From Anthoceros angustus (lineage: Eukaryota > Streptophyta > Anthocerotopsida > Anthocerotales > Anthocerotaceae), in NCBI GenBank assembly GCA_010909165.1, contig MU008177.1, positions 620,001 to 684,000 of the forward strand: a DNA stretch of 64,000 nt, given 5' to 3'. Of this stretch, positions 1 to 11,192 are shown piece by piece. Under the pieces are notes generated by a model, which was not told the origin of the DNA, ran no database searches, and saw nothing but the letters and a program-made list of their open reading frames with translations. The translations under genes were made by a program, and so were the position numbers. Numbering within the stretch: position 1 is the stretch's first letter; each line of letters begins with the position of its first letter.

Positions 1-529
1 TCGCCCCACAACCAAATCCTTCGTACCTAGACACAGTTTGAGCACAGTGTAAAACAGAGACTGGGAAATGGCAAAGTCTGTCCGCGCCAGAGATTCCAGG
101 GCTCCAACGGCCAATCCTTCACGCCTTATCGGGAGAGCTCCTCCAGGAAGGAGAGGGAGCAATACCCATATGCAAATCCAAGGAGAGCAGCTGCTCATCA
201 GCCCAAGCTGGCTTCATCATGTTGTTTAACCACAGGACCTCGCCCGACCCCCTTACGCCGGACATCTGGCAAACGGGAGCTCTTCTTATCTCGTCTGTAG
301 TCCCACCACATGGTAGCTTCCAGAAAACATTGTTGCCACAAGTCAAGCGCTCCTGCTCCTCCTGGCAACGACCATGGCTGGAAACCCTAAACCCAACCAC
401 ACTTTTCCTCGGAAGTGGAAGTGCTGGACGGCTTAAGCTGCTGGACCTAGAGGCTTCATGGTTTGCGAAGGGGTGACTCCCCGAGATGAGGTGAGCGTGA
501 GCTCCTGATAGAATCCCTGTAGCGGGAGC
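1..529. other. No recognisable gene
   Basis: No open frame in this stretch shows a recognisable family or splice structure on either strand. It is the flank outside the left imperfect inverted repeat of the MULE-like element described next. Confidence 0.5.
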
Positions 530-592
530 GACGGAAAACTAATTCAAGTTCCCGTCGACCTAATTGTCGTGGCAAATCCCGTGGCGATACTG
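530..592 (+). repeat. Left arm of an imperfect inverted repeat, possible MULE terminal repeat
   Basis: The core AACTAATTCAAGTTCCCGTC followed by GTGGCGATACT reappears in inverted orientation at about 14608-14653. There the reverse complement reads AACTAATTCAAATTCCCGTC, then GTGGCGATACT. The left copy has about 13 extra bases between the two blocks. Both arms lie just outside the two halves of a transposase-like coding remnant, which is the layout expected of a DNA transposon. I could not find a convincing 9-bp target duplication, so the exact ends are open. Confidence 0.5.
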
Positions 593-716
593 CTCGCCCT
601 TGGTTCGTTTCAGTTGAGAATGAGAGCGGAGAGAGCGCTCTGCTCAAAGCAGGGCACGCGGTAAGAGATGAAAGATTGAAGGCTGGGGAGGATGCACGTA
701 TGCTGATCGTGCTCCA

Positions 717-1690
717 GTGATGGATGAGGTTGCAGCGCATTGTCCTTTTGCAGTTCAGAGGCCTGGTGGAGGGAAATTTTCTTTCAATGACTTGGAATGG
801 CAGCAATCCTCATACAAGCATCCATCTTGTCCTGGCCAAGACAAACAACGACAGCTAGCTTACATCCCTTGGACCAGAGTGCAGGATTTCATAGAGGGCA
901 TGAACGCATTGCCCACATTTACAAAGATGGCCAGTAATTGCTCAAGTAACTTTATACGAAACTATGCACGTGGATGTTTTTGGAAGAGTGTGTCATGGCC
1001 CGGAGTACGTAGGCATGCCAAGAGATGTTTCTGGAAGAGTGTGTCATGGCCCGGAGTACGTAGGCATGCCAAGAGATGTCAAGGCTCCTCACTTGAGTGC
1101 TGACAAGAAGGCACGGGTGAAACATGGTTAATGGCTCTGTGCACGTACACATCTTACACATCGTGCTTGGCTCCGTAATCTTATTAAGAAAGTCCAAAAC
1201 AAGGTAGACAAGGAAGCCATATAGCAGGAATTAGGTGAACTGATGTACGTGAAGGGCTTCAGCACATTAATTCGAGATACAATTCGGGAGGGTAAGCAGT
1301 TGCTATTTTCCTTCTATGCCAAGTGGGAGAAACGACAACCCGCGTTCATGGGCTATTTCAGAACAACTTGGGTGCACGACTAGGTTAGTCCATATCTCCA
1401 TCCTTGTATTCTCCCTTTTCAAGCTTGTGCACATACACATCTTCACAAGGCCTATTTTGATTGCAGGCATGTTCATAAAAAATGTCCGCATGCTTCCGCA
1501 TGCAGGGCAAGACTATGCCTCTGCTATAGAGGCATGGCATCAGTTTTTTAAGTAGAAACTTAGTCTTACAAGGGCATCTCTTGCTGGCAGATGAGTAGAC
1601 TGGCTGTTACATCAATTGTGCTTCGTAATTGCATCCCATTATTGGTATGTGAACCATTGCAAAGAAGGAGATGTAGACTGTGGGCTCTCC
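717..1690 (+). pseudogene. MULE-like transposase, front and middle part, decayed
   Basis: Plus-strand frames read like a Mutator-like transposase. An N-terminal stretch around residues AYIPWTRVQDFIEG (about 862-903) is followed by GELMYVKGFSTLI (about 1230-1270), LLFSFYAKWEKRQPAFMGYF (about 1299-1360), and AGQDYASAIEAWHQFFK then VDWLLHQL (about 1500-1625). The last pieces match the usual 'contact with host, then short fold, then VDWLL' region before the SWIM finger. In-frame stops interrupt it (before QELGELM, after HQFFK, before VDWLL), and a 51-bp tandem duplication sits inside. The reading stops near 1690 and appears to resume at 13.7 kb. Family assignment is by eye; no complete DDE triad could be assembled. 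Confidence 0.6.
981..1081 (+). repeat. 51-bp tandem duplication
   Basis: The sequence beginning TGGAAGAGTGTGTCATGGCC at 981 is repeated almost perfectly from 1032, a period of 51 bp. The period is a multiple of three, so the plus frame stays open through both copies and encodes two copies of a motif around FWKSVSWPGVRRHAK. Confidence 0.85.
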
Positions 1691-2369
1691 CCTTGGATAG
1701 GTAATAAGCTAGGTTTTTGTTTTTTTCGTAAGTGTGGAGTGGAAAATAAGGCGAAAAGGGAGAAATAAGGCCGGAGTAACCTCGGTCTGCACTCCGGAGT
1801 AGACAGAGAGACTCCGGACCGCACTCCAGAGCGGCTATGGACGGCACTCCGGAGCGGTTACGGACCGCACTCCGGAGGAAACCGCGGTAAGTCCGGACTG
1901 CACTCCGGAGTAAGTTGTGATAAGTACGCCAGGAAAGGTAACTTTGGAACGGGGGGCGTATTTTGGCAAGGGGTGCCACGTGGACGGTGTTGAGAGGCGG
2001 ATGGGCATGCAGCAGGCTAGGACCGTAGGGTTGCTAGTGGCCGTTATGGGCAGGTAACCACGCTCCGGGTACATGCACCAGAGTAAGTCTAAATATGACG
2101 GTGGCGACATAAAGCTAGAGTAAGCAATGCAGACTCGGCGATTCACAGGGCAGCGAAGGACACCCCCGGCCGGTTACTCCGGCCCTCGGTCGAGCTAAGG
2201 TCATTCTCTCGAGCGACGTCACAGCGGTTTCCGATCTCTCGCTCGACACCCCTCTCTGGTCTTTTTGATAAAGCGCAATTCGAGACTCACCTCAGTGAGC
2301 GGCGCAGCGAAGGAGGAAGAAGAATTGCTCAGCCTCAAGCCCCAACAGCAAACCAAGCGGCGCACAGCT
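1691..2369. repeat. GC-rich spacer with short CGGACC/CTCCGGAG repeats
   Basis: From about 1770 to 1915 the motif GACCGCACTCCGGAG and variants recur at roughly 20-35 bp spacing, often as near palindromes around CTCCGGAG. No convincing gene is present. The stretch is probably the leader or terminal region of the element whose open frame starts at 2370, since CCGGACC-type motifs recur there (5330-5500). Confidence 0.5.
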
Positions 2370-3083
2370 ATGGGGCCAAAGAAGGCGGCGGAGACTTGGG
2401 AACCCTGGCCCTTGGTGGAACGAAACATCGTCACCAAGCGCTATCCGGATTTCGGACCTTGGCTGGAGGACGCGGAGGAGCTAGTGGAGGACTGGCACCT
2501 GGATATCTTCCAGGCTGTTTGGACCTTCGACAGCGTCGCTTTAGTCCGGGAATACGCCCGGAAGATGTTGGCGGTGGTCAACAAGGAGGTCCGCTCCAAG
2601 AGTCTGAGGGAGGACCCCAGAAGGTGGACCGTGGAGGTCCTGAGGGCGGTCTACAATCGCCCAGTAGAAGAAATTGGGGGTGTAGTCCCGGAGCCCCTTA
2701 AGGTGAGGGGGAAGGTGGAAGCGGCAAGGGCGGCGCTCTTGAGGTCGGGTACGCAGCGGTCCTCGAACGGGTGGTTGATGTCGGACCTGCTAGACAGGCG
2801 GGTGAGGGCGGTGGCGAAGATCATCGTCCACTGGAATATGCTCATCAAGGTGGACCACCTTGGTGACAACTTACTGGTATTTCTCCATGCCCTACAGAGA
2901 GGTAAGAAGGCTGACTGGGGAAGAATCATCTTCGCCAGGATCAACCAGGAGGTCAGGAAGCTGCAGAGCGAGAAGCCACCCCCGTCGGCGTTATCGCCGT
3001 TCATCATCCATGTGTGGGGGCACCTTAACCTCCTGAAGGAGGGAGAGGAAGAGCGGGCGCTCCGGAAGGGTCTGGCGGCCTGA
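2370..3083 (+). CDS. Hypothetical protein of a repetitive element (gag-like position)
   Basis: The frame opens upstream at 2265 but has a better start at MGPKKAAETWEPW (2370), giving about 237 residues. The protein is charged and helical in look, with LEDAEELVEDWHLDIFQAVW near the N-terminus and LLVFLHALQRGKKADWGRII in the second half. There is no zinc knuckle, protease or polymerase motif. It sits at the 5' side of a G-rich repetitive block that continues with coiled-coil coding potential, so a structural (gag-like) role in a retroelement is possible, but that is inference from position. I do not recognise the family. Confidence 0.4.
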   Translation: MGPKKAAETWEPWPLVERNIVTKRYPDFGPWLEDAEELVEDWHLDIFQAVWTFDSVALVREYARKMLAVVNKEVRSKSLREDPRRWTVEVLRAVYNRPVEEIGGVVPEPLKVRGKVEAARAALLRSGTQRSSNGWLMSDLLDRRVRAVAKIIVHWNMLIKVDHLGDNLLVFLHALQRGKKADWGRIIFARINQEVRKLQSEKPPPSALSPFIIHVWGHLNLLKEGEEERALRKGLAA

Positions 3084-5498
3084 GGCGGGCGCAGGGGAGG
3101 CCGGGGGAGGTCCGCCTTCCAAGGCCAAGCGAGTCCGGAGGAGGGACGATTGGGAGGATTCCGACTCCATACGCTCGAACGGACCTCGCCACCCCGGGAA
3201 GTGTGGGAAGACATTCCTGCTTCCCTCCTTTTAGTCCCTTCAACGGAGCACCTGCAGGAGGAGGCCGTGAAGGAGGAGGCGGCCCAAGCGGCCAAGAAAT
3301 CAAGAATGACCCCGACCACTCCCGCCCGGACTAGGCGGGTGGCAGAGACTAAGACGGCTCCCACCAGCGCCCAGACGCAAGACCGGCCCTGCCCCTGCCA
3401 GAGTGGCGGAAGCGGAGGAGGAGGCCGTAAGAGAGGGATGCGCCCAGGGAGGCGAGGCCACTGGCGGCGAACACACCCAGCCCCGTCTGCCCCCAACCGG
3501 GAGAGGTAAGAGGGCCAGCTCCAGGACCCCCTCACCACCTCCAAGCCCCAAGAGAAGGCGGAGAAGGAGCTAGCGGCCAAGAGGGCCAAGGAGGTGGAAG
3601 GTCCGGACCAAAACACTCAGGACCTTAGGGTCCTGATTGGGTCCGGAGACCCTAATCCGGCCTCCCTCCGGACTGCAGTATGGCGGTCCTTAACGGACCG
3701 AGAGATGCCCGCGCCCACGACGGACTTCTTGGGTGCCTCCCCAATGGTGGCCGTGAAGGAGACGCGGCGAGTTCGCAACTGGATGGCGGTATGCTGCAGG
3801 AGGAGGCGGCGGAGGCAGAGAAGACCCAGGAAGTGGAGGCCACCAGGAGACGGATGGTGTTGCTCCAGGACCAGGTGGAGGCGGCCCAAGCGGCCAAGAG
3901 GAAGGCAGAAACCCTTGCGAGGATCGAGGAGGAGAAGCGCCGGGCGGCGGAGACGGAGGCAAGGTCCGTTCAACAAGATCGGTCCAAGATCCTTCAGCTG
4001 TGTGAACAGCTCAAGCAAGCGCAGGAGGCCCAAGCAAAGGCGGAGGACCTTTGCAGACGGAGGGAAGTGGCCCAAGAGGAGGCGGGAGGCAAGATAGGCG
4101 AGAAAAGGGCTAAGGACGCGAGGCAGCTCGGCGGGGAGCAACACCAAGCACAGGAGGCTCGGCGGGTGAGGCGCGGGCGAGGCAGCAGGAGGAGGAGGGA
4201 CCACTCACCGGCGGGACCGGGCCGGTGGAGGAGGAGGCGGAGGAGGCGGCCCAAGCAAAGGCGGAGGAGGCGGCGGGCAAGCACGGGCAACCGTGGAGAA
4301 GAGGAGGCGGCAGCAGGAGATGGAGGATCTTGAGCACGGTTGCAAGGGCGGAGGAGGCGGCCAGAGATGGAAGACCGCAAGGAGACTTTGGAGCTGCAGC
4401 TCAAGTAGCAGTGGGCAGGCAGGGACCTCAGGAAGAATTGAAGACCACGAAAGGGAGATAGAGCGGCTCCAGCTCTGTTGGAGGACGGAGGAGGTTCGGC
4501 GGCGAAACAAGGAGCGTGGAGGTCCGGACCCAGTGGAGAAGGATTTGGAGGAAGGATTTGGAGGAAGCCAGAAGCCGGGCAAAGCTGCCGGACCGCTTGG
4601 GAAGGGAGATGGCGGAACTTCAGGCAAGGATGAATGGCGGGAGGAGGCGGAGGACCTTTGCAGACGGAGGAAGTGGCCCAAGAGGAAGGCGGAAGGGGAA
4701 CGTTGCGCCATGGCCGTGAAGGAGGCGGCCCAAGCGGCCAAGAGGAGGCGGAGGCGGAGGAGGCGGAGGACCTTTGCAGACGGAGGAGGCGGCCTTGGCG
4801 GCCTCAAGAGACTCCGCTAGGCTCTAGTTGGCGGGCCTTGCACCCGAGGCCGGACCGAGGCCGGACCGAGGCCGGGCAGCCTACTGTGAGCACCTCTGGA
4901 GAAAGGAGTACCGGGTGCTCCGGGCTCATGTGGAAGAGGCAATTCAGCAAGTCGATTCAGACCTTGCCTACTACCACGCAGAGCTCCTCAAGGCCTTGGA
5001 GGTCCTGCGCCACCCCCGTCAAATCGACGGACCTCCGGATGGATCAGAGGGAGGAGGAGGAGATGAAGGCCCCGGGGATAGTACGGCCACCGGGACCTTG
5101 GGAGGCGGACCCACTCGGAGGTCGGGAGAGGACGGAGGAGGAGGCGGGAGGAGGAGGAGAGGAGGAGGCGGACAGCGGACACCACTGGGCATGAGGTAAG
5201 TTCGCCGCATCCCACTATGGAAGGAAGGGAGGGGGTCATAGAGGGGGAAGTCCCGGAGGACTTGGGACAGCGTGGAGGTCCGGTGGGCGAGGACGGACCC
5301 CCGGGCAGTCCTCAGGGCGAAGGAGTCCAAGAACCCGTGAGACCGGACCCTGAGGTCCGGACTCCGGAAATAAGACCGGGCCCCGAGGTCCGGACTCCAG
5401 AAGTAAGGTCGGACCCTGAAGTCCGGACCCCAGAGTGGAGACCGGACCCCGAGGTCCGGACTCCAGAAGTAAGGCCGGACCCCGAGGCCCGGACTTAG
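3084..5498 (+). pseudogene. G-rich coiled-coil region with internal repeats, frames broken
   Basis: Several overlapping plus frames encode Glu/Ala/Arg/Lys-rich heptad-like sequence, such as EAAQAAKRKAETLARIEEEK near 3875-3935 and ILQLCEQLKQAQEAQAKAED near 3990-4045. The DNA repeats GCGGAGGACCTTTGCAGACG several times (about 4030, 4645, 4765) together with GGAGGCGGCCCAAGCGGCCA. The continuous protein hops between frames, so this is either a decayed long coiled-coil protein continuing from the frame before it or a spliced one. The last frame (5217-5498) ends in four short repeats around EVRTPEVRPDP. Confidence 0.4.
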
Positions 5499-5900
5499 GA
5501 GGAGAGGAGGGATCACCACCAACCTGCTCAGGCGGAGCAGTCTCCTGGTGGCCCCACAGAGCAGGGACCCACTCGGAGGTCAGGAGAGGACGGAGAGGGG
5601 GACTTGGTGGTTACCGCGGTTGTCAGACCGCCGCCGGTAGCTCAACCTGACAGAGTCTCGGGAAGGGGAAGGGCCCCGCCTCGTGGATCATCCGATTGGG
5701 TGCGCCGCAGCTGTCAGGACTAGGGATTGGGCCACCAGCGCCGAGGCGGAACCATGGGCACTGAGTGTCGTCCTATCTCGTCGTCGGCGGTGGGGTGAGT
5801 CTCCCGGCTCCACCGACAGCACTCATGAGAATAGAAGGTGAATAGTAGGAGGCGGGATAGGGCTGCTTGGGCGGCCACCAGCTCAGAATAGGAGTGTAAT
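5499..5900. other. GC-rich tail of the interrupted element
   Basis: No gene seen. The sequence up to AGTGTAAT is interrupted by the Copia insertion and resumes after 13017 as AGGCTCCTCCGCCC, so the two flanks were contiguous before insertion. Confidence 0.5.
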
Positions 5901-5905
5901 AATAA

Positions 5906-6171
5906 TGAAATAGATTAGGGTTAGGGCACTATTCACTAGGGTACCTATATTAATCATCTTTATCTACCTAGGGCATTAAGTAGTTACTAGTTAGTTGCTC
6001 TAGGTAGTTAGTGGTTAGGGTAGTTATAACTACTTGATGGTTACAACTACTTATGGTTGTAACCACCTAACCTCCTAACCACCTTGCCTATAAATAGGCT
6101 TTGTATTTTGTATTAAATCAATTGTCATATAAGAATCTCTTTCTCAAGAGCCTAGTGCATGATTTTCATCA
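5906..6171 (+). repeat. 5' LTR of the Copia element
   Basis: 266 bp beginning TGAAATAGATTAGGG and ending TTTTCATCA. A TATA-like TATAAATAGG at about 6090 marks the likely promoter. It is nearly identical to the right LTR. Confidence 0.9.
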
Positions 6172-6183
6172 TGGTATCAGAGC
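6172..6183 (+). other. Primer-binding site
   Basis: TGGTATCAGAGC follows the left LTR without a gap. It is the standard Copia sequence complementary to the 3' end of initiator methionine tRNA. Confidence 0.9.
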
Positions 6184-6995
6184 ACACTGCTCCTTGTGCT
6201 TGAGCACTCTTGCTTGCTTTTGCTCAAGGCTCCTCTCTCCTCAATGCATCTGCATCTTTAGCTTTTCCAGCGAAGATCATGGAGCATGGAGACCTCGTTT
6301 TGAATAGCAACCAACTTGAGTGGAGCACAATACGTTAATGATGCACTTTTTGTGCATTCACCTCTTGTTTGCCCTCCATGGATTGTATCAATCCCAGCAA
6401 ACAAGAGTATAGGAGAAAGATCAAGGCTTCGAAGAACAAGAGACAACAACAACCCAGACTATTTGCAATTCAGGAGGAAAACTTTGATCTCAACGCTCCT
6501 GAAATTGATGTTGTTGAAGCACAAGTGTGTCGTCTCATAGAAGCCCTTGTTTCTAAGTCTAGAGATAGAGTAGGTAACATAAATCACGCTCGCAAAGATC
6601 TCCTAACTTCCTTTGACCTTTTGCAATCTAGCGCCATTGAGTCAGCTATTTTTAAGTACATTAAGCATAGGCCAAAGGTCTTCCTCCTAACCCGGATCAT
6701 CTGCAGCGATCTCTTGACTCCATTAGGCGGAAGCCGAATTCTTCATCGCTACTAATGATAGATTGAATTATCTAACTGATCAATTACATTCAATCACCGA
6801 CGGTCTTCATGAACCAGTCCTCCCAAGAGCCAATAGATCCAACTCACTTGCTTGTAAGCCTGCAGATTTTGATGACTATGCAGATGATTCCCCTTTAAAG
6901 AAATGCTATAATTGCTCACGCTTCCTCTCCGCTAATACAAGCGGGAAGTCGTCGTGTCAAGTACGGCGTAATCTGCATCAATAAACACACCTGCA

Positions 6996-7805
6996 ATGTC
7001 TGACCGGGTAGACTTCTTCGACGAGAAAGAAATTGCCGAAGAGAAGGCAAGATATATTGAAGCCCAGAAGGCTGTATGGCTCAAAGAAGAGCGAGCCAAA
7101 TGGCAAGATGAACTTGAAAAGTTCAAAGAGAAGGAGAAGAAGAAGCTGGCTAATTCTGAATCAAAGCCCACCACTTTGTTTCAAGCACACAACTTCATGG
7201 AGAAAGATAGATTCAATGGAAGAGGATATGATGTATGGCAAGACCGAGCGCAAGGAGTGTTACGTAGTCATGGCCTATGGAATATTGTCAGAGGAACCGA
7301 GACCAGACACCTTTGGGACGAAGATAAACATGAAGAATGGGACGCTAAGGACTTAAGGGCCCGAGATATCCTTCTTCAAGGTCTTACCGAATTCATGGTA
7401 CGCCAAGTTTCAGGAGCCAGCACATCTCATAATACGTGGGAGCGTCTAGCTCAATTATATGCCTCTAAAGACGGGATGAGCTTATTGACTGCTACCCGTC
7501 ATCTCCACAACCTGAAAATGAAGGAGAATGATTCCATTGATCATCATATCACTGCTTTCCGTGTTGCTAAGAATAATTTCGAAGCATCATCTGACGAGAA
7601 ACTTACCGAGAAAGCAGCTTTTATTGCTCTCCTTGCCTCCTTACCACCCTCCTATAGGTCCTTTGTGACAACACAAAATGCTGTCCTTAGAGCCGCACAG
7701 AAAGAAAAGAATGCAACTGGCTCCAATACGTTGGATATCAGCGTTGATGAATTAATTGGAGCCATTATACAGGAGGATAAACATAAGTTATGTCCAAACC
7801 CATGA
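6996..7805 (+). CDS. Copia gag polyprotein (truncated, fused to the pol end)
   Basis: 269 codons from MSDRVDFFDEKE. An N-terminal Lys/Glu-rich coiled region (about residues 10-55) is followed by a UBN2/Retrotran_gag_2-type capsid domain: FNGRGYDVWQDRAQGVLRSH, then ILLQGLTEFMVRQVSGASTS and LASLPPSYRSFV. The CCHC zinc knuckle expected after the capsid is absent. Instead the frame runs across a deletion joint near 7785 into the RNase H end of pol in another frame. Two shorter open stretches before it (6369-6755, 6763-6984) belong to the element's 5' interior. The capsid part looks intact, so it may still encode a capsid protein, but the element cannot copy itself alone. Confidence 0.8.
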   Translation: MSDRVDFFDEKEIAEEKARYIEAQKAVWLKEERAKWQDELEKFKEKEKKKLANSESKPTTLFQAHNFMEKDRFNGRGYDVWQDRAQGVLRSHGLWNIVRGTETRHLWDEDKHEEWDAKDLRARDILLQGLTEFMVRQVSGASTSHNTWERLAQLYASKDGMSLLTATRHLHNLKMKENDSIDHHITAFRVAKNNFEASSDEKLTEKAAFIALLASLPPSYRSFVTTQNAVLRAAQKEKNATGSNTLDISVDELIGAIIQEDKHKLCPNP

Positions 7806-8700
7806 GAACCCAGCTGATATCCTAACTAAGTCTCTAGGACAAGATTTACAAAACAAACACATGAGAAGTTTAGGCATAGTGTATGTTAAATCACCCTAAC
7901 CTTGGTTGATTAAGAAGAAAAACTTTATTGGGCATTAAAAAAATAAAAAATAGCTTAGATCTCCTAAAGGTCAAGTATTTTGTCCAATTCATTAAGTTCT
8001 TCCTCTATCTCTACACAGTCCTCATTGTATTCTCTATCCTCCTCGCTGAGTTTCCAAAATGAACCTAGTACATATAAGTAATCAGGTTTTAATAATTTAT
8101 AGTATTAGATTTTGCACTAATTAAATGCAGTTTAATTGTGGCACTTAGGGCACTCACAATAGATGTGTTTTGTGTGCCCCTCATATTCCTCACATGGCTT
8201 ACAGCCTAGCCACTGGGGCTTCTGCATTTTCAATATCCCCAGGACATATTAATATACACATTTTTGGCTAGATCAGCTTTAGGCAATAGAGAAAATCCGG
8301 GATCTCATATGTATTCCTTTTCCCACAGCTGGGCTTCACCGGGACCGCCACCTTTATACCTCCAGTCCCAATACATTTGTCTAAACCTAAAAAAGGGGGA
8401 AATACAATTTAGTTTTAGGTTAATAAACCAAACCATATAAATAGGATAATATAGTAGGAGTTTTTTCGTTTTTAGTTTTACTAAACGCTCTTACATATTT
8501 TCTTTTCTGCTATTTCCGTTTCCCTATTTTGGTCCACTCTTTTCCTATCCGCAATCCTTACTTCCTTAAGAATTTCTTCATATCCTGTCAGCCACGAGGA
8601 AATGTCAGTCCAGTTTTATGTTGCAGACTGAAATTTCAATCAGGAGCTACTTACTTGAGGCGCAGCTTTGAAGCTTTTCAGCGTGCTCAGGATGAAGAAA
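7806..8700. other. End of pol and AT-rich interior of the Copia element
   Basis: The first 100 bases carry, in the frame offset from gag, the last codons of a Copia polyprotein (PADILTKSLGQDLQNKHMRS, then LGIVYVKSP and a stop). The rest is AT-rich with no gene seen. Confidence 0.6.
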
Positions 8701-8726
8701 TTTTTCCCGACGCACTGCACGCGACG

Positions 8727-9856
8727 TCCATGAGGGACTTCCTTCAGCAACAGGCTCCTCTGCGACAGGCTGCTCAACAATTGGTGACTTTGCAAGTTTG
8801 TGGGCAGCTGACACCTCCATCTCCTCCGAATCAATTTGGAATTTGTCATCTTCATATCCGGATCATCTTCCGAATCCGTCGATATGCACAATTGGTGGAG
8901 GCTTGAACAATGAAGCTAGATGTGGTGGCCGTTTTGCTCTCTCAGTGTCCTCACTTACGCTACGGGAGGCGGTGGAGGAAGGGCTATGTCCCTTAACACC
9001 CTTTTACCCGCATGAGAAGAACAAGATTAAGGCAACACAGGCATCAAAATTTACAGCTATTTTGGTCCGGATGCGGGATCTTGACCTCGGCACTCACGGG
9101 AGGCCCCATCGGCCTTCCTCCTCCATCAACGTTTCTCTCATTTCTTGGAGGTCTACAAGATGATTGAAGACCCCGAGCTTTGGCGGCAAGATGTCCGTGC
9201 TTCTGATGTTCCCCGACACCAGGAGCGCCTAAGGAGCTACGGGCAGTAAAGGTACACCGCCCCCAACGCCACCATGTTGTGAAGGAATTGCAGCATGGCC
9301 GTGTTCGGGTTGAGCATCCACCGGCGCCCCGGCTTGTGGACCCGCGGCGAATTTGCCGCGTGCTGCGTCGCCCGCGTGATGCGGCGCGCCCTGGCGCTTC
9401 ACGGCAGGCGGCAGCGTCGCGGCACCGCCATCTGCGGTGGTTTGGAGCTCCGTCCCGCCTCCGCTATGGAATTGAAGATGGGCGGCAATAAGCGCGCGTG
9501 TACCCCCGCCCACGATATTTAACGTGACGGGGTACCCTGACCTCACCGTATTTTCATTAATTACTTTTTTATTAATTGGTTTAAGTTCGCTTAAAACTTG
9601 TTTAGGTTCTTAAACTTATTTCCAGCTTTCTTTTCATAGCTTAAGTTTTTGATTACTTTTCTTAGGCTTATAGCTTGTTATTTAGAAAAGAGATGATTTA
9701 TTGAGGTGAAAGAACGATGGAAAGAGACCATCTAGGAAGGGACAACAAATGGGGACCCGGGGGTCGGAGTGAAGAGGAGCAACTGAGCTCCCTACCTAAA
9801 GTGACCAATCGCACCCACAATGTCATATGCGTAGAATAAACGGCCCGCAAACCATG
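8727..9856. repeat. Tandem duplication inside the Copia element, copy A
   Basis: About 1.13 kb starting near GAGGGACTTCCTTCAGCAAC and ending with the AATAAACGGCCCGCAAACCA stretch; the same order of sequence follows directly as copy B. On the minus strand a short acidic reading (ISTDSEDDP, then KMTNSKLIRRRW) suggests the unit came from a host gene or another element, but no family is recognised. Small indels separate the copies. Confidence 0.8.
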
Positions 9857-11030
9857 AGGACTTCCTTCAACAGCTCACATGTGCTGCTCAACAATTGGTG
9901 ACTTTGCAAGTTTGTGGGCAGCACCGCTGGACACCTCCATCTCCTCCGAATCAATTTGGAATTTGTCATTTTCATATGCTGGATCATCTTCCGAATCCGT
10001 CGATATGCAGACAATTGGTGGAGGCTTGAACAATGAAGCTAGATGTGGTGGCCGTTTTGCTCTCTCAGTGTCCTCACTTCTGCTACGGGAGGCAGTGGAG
10101 GAAGGGCTATGTCCCCTTAACACCCTTTTACTTGCACAGGAGAAGAACAAGATTAAGGCAACACAGGCATCAAAATTTTACAGCTATTTTGGTCTGGATG
10201 CAGGATACTGACCTCTGGCACTCACAGGGGAGGCCCCATCGCTGGGCCTTCCTCCTCCATCAACGTTTCTCTCATTTCTTGGAGGTCTACAAGATGATTG
10301 AAGACCCCGAGCTTTGGCGGCAAGATGTCCGTGCTTCTGATGTTCCCCGACACCAGGAGCGCCTAAGGACTGCTTACGAAGGACAGGTAAAGGGTACACC
10401 TGCCCCCCAACGCCACCATGTTGTGAAGGAATTGCAGCATGGCCGTGTTCGGGTTGAGCATCCACCGGCGCCCCGGCTTGTGGACCCGCGGCGAATTTGC
10501 CGCGTGCGTCATGGTGGCAATCGATGACCCCGTGGGGACAACAAATGGGGACCCGGTCGCCACGGATGGCGTCACGGATGGCGTCACGGATGGCGTCGCG
10601 CCATCTGCGGTTTGGAGCTCCGTCCGGCCTCCGCTTTTGCGGGAATTGAAGATGGGCGGCAATAAGCGCGCGTGTACCCCCGCCTTATTTAATGACATAA
10701 TGGAGTGGTACGACTCACCGTATTTTCATTAATTACTTTTTATTAATTGGTTTAAGTTCTCTTAAAACTTGTTTTAGGTTCTTAAACTTATTTCCAGCTT
10801 TCTTTTCATAGCTTAAGTTTTTGATTACTTTTCTTGGGCTTATAGCTTGTTATTTAGAAAAGAGATGATTTATTGAGGTGAAAGAACGATGGAAAGAGAC
10901 CATCTAGGAAGGGACAACAAATGGGGACCCGGGGTCGGAGTGAAGAGGAGCAACCGAGCTCCCTACCTAAAGTGACCAATCGCACCCACAATGTCATATG
11001 CAGGTAGAATAAACGGCCTGCAAACCACAG
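9857..11030. repeat. Tandem duplication inside the Copia element, copy B
   Basis: Second copy of the preceding unit, ending in AATAAACGGCCTGCAAACCA. It has an extra 18-bp triplication (GGATGGCGTCAC units at about 10564-10592) and restores a longer minus-strand reading with VCISTDSEDDPAYENDKFQI. Copy B aligns with copy A over its whole length. Confidence 0.8.
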
Positions 11031-11192
11031 AGGAAGAGGAAAAGGCATCACCCACCGCCGCCGCCTTATGGAGAATCGCTGAGAGCGCCTGAAGAGCAAT
11101 AGAAACCCGCCGGAAGTATGTGAAGTACGAGAGGGACACCAAGACTATGCCTCACAAGATGGTAAGCTTTGGCACAAGACTTGATGAATTTG

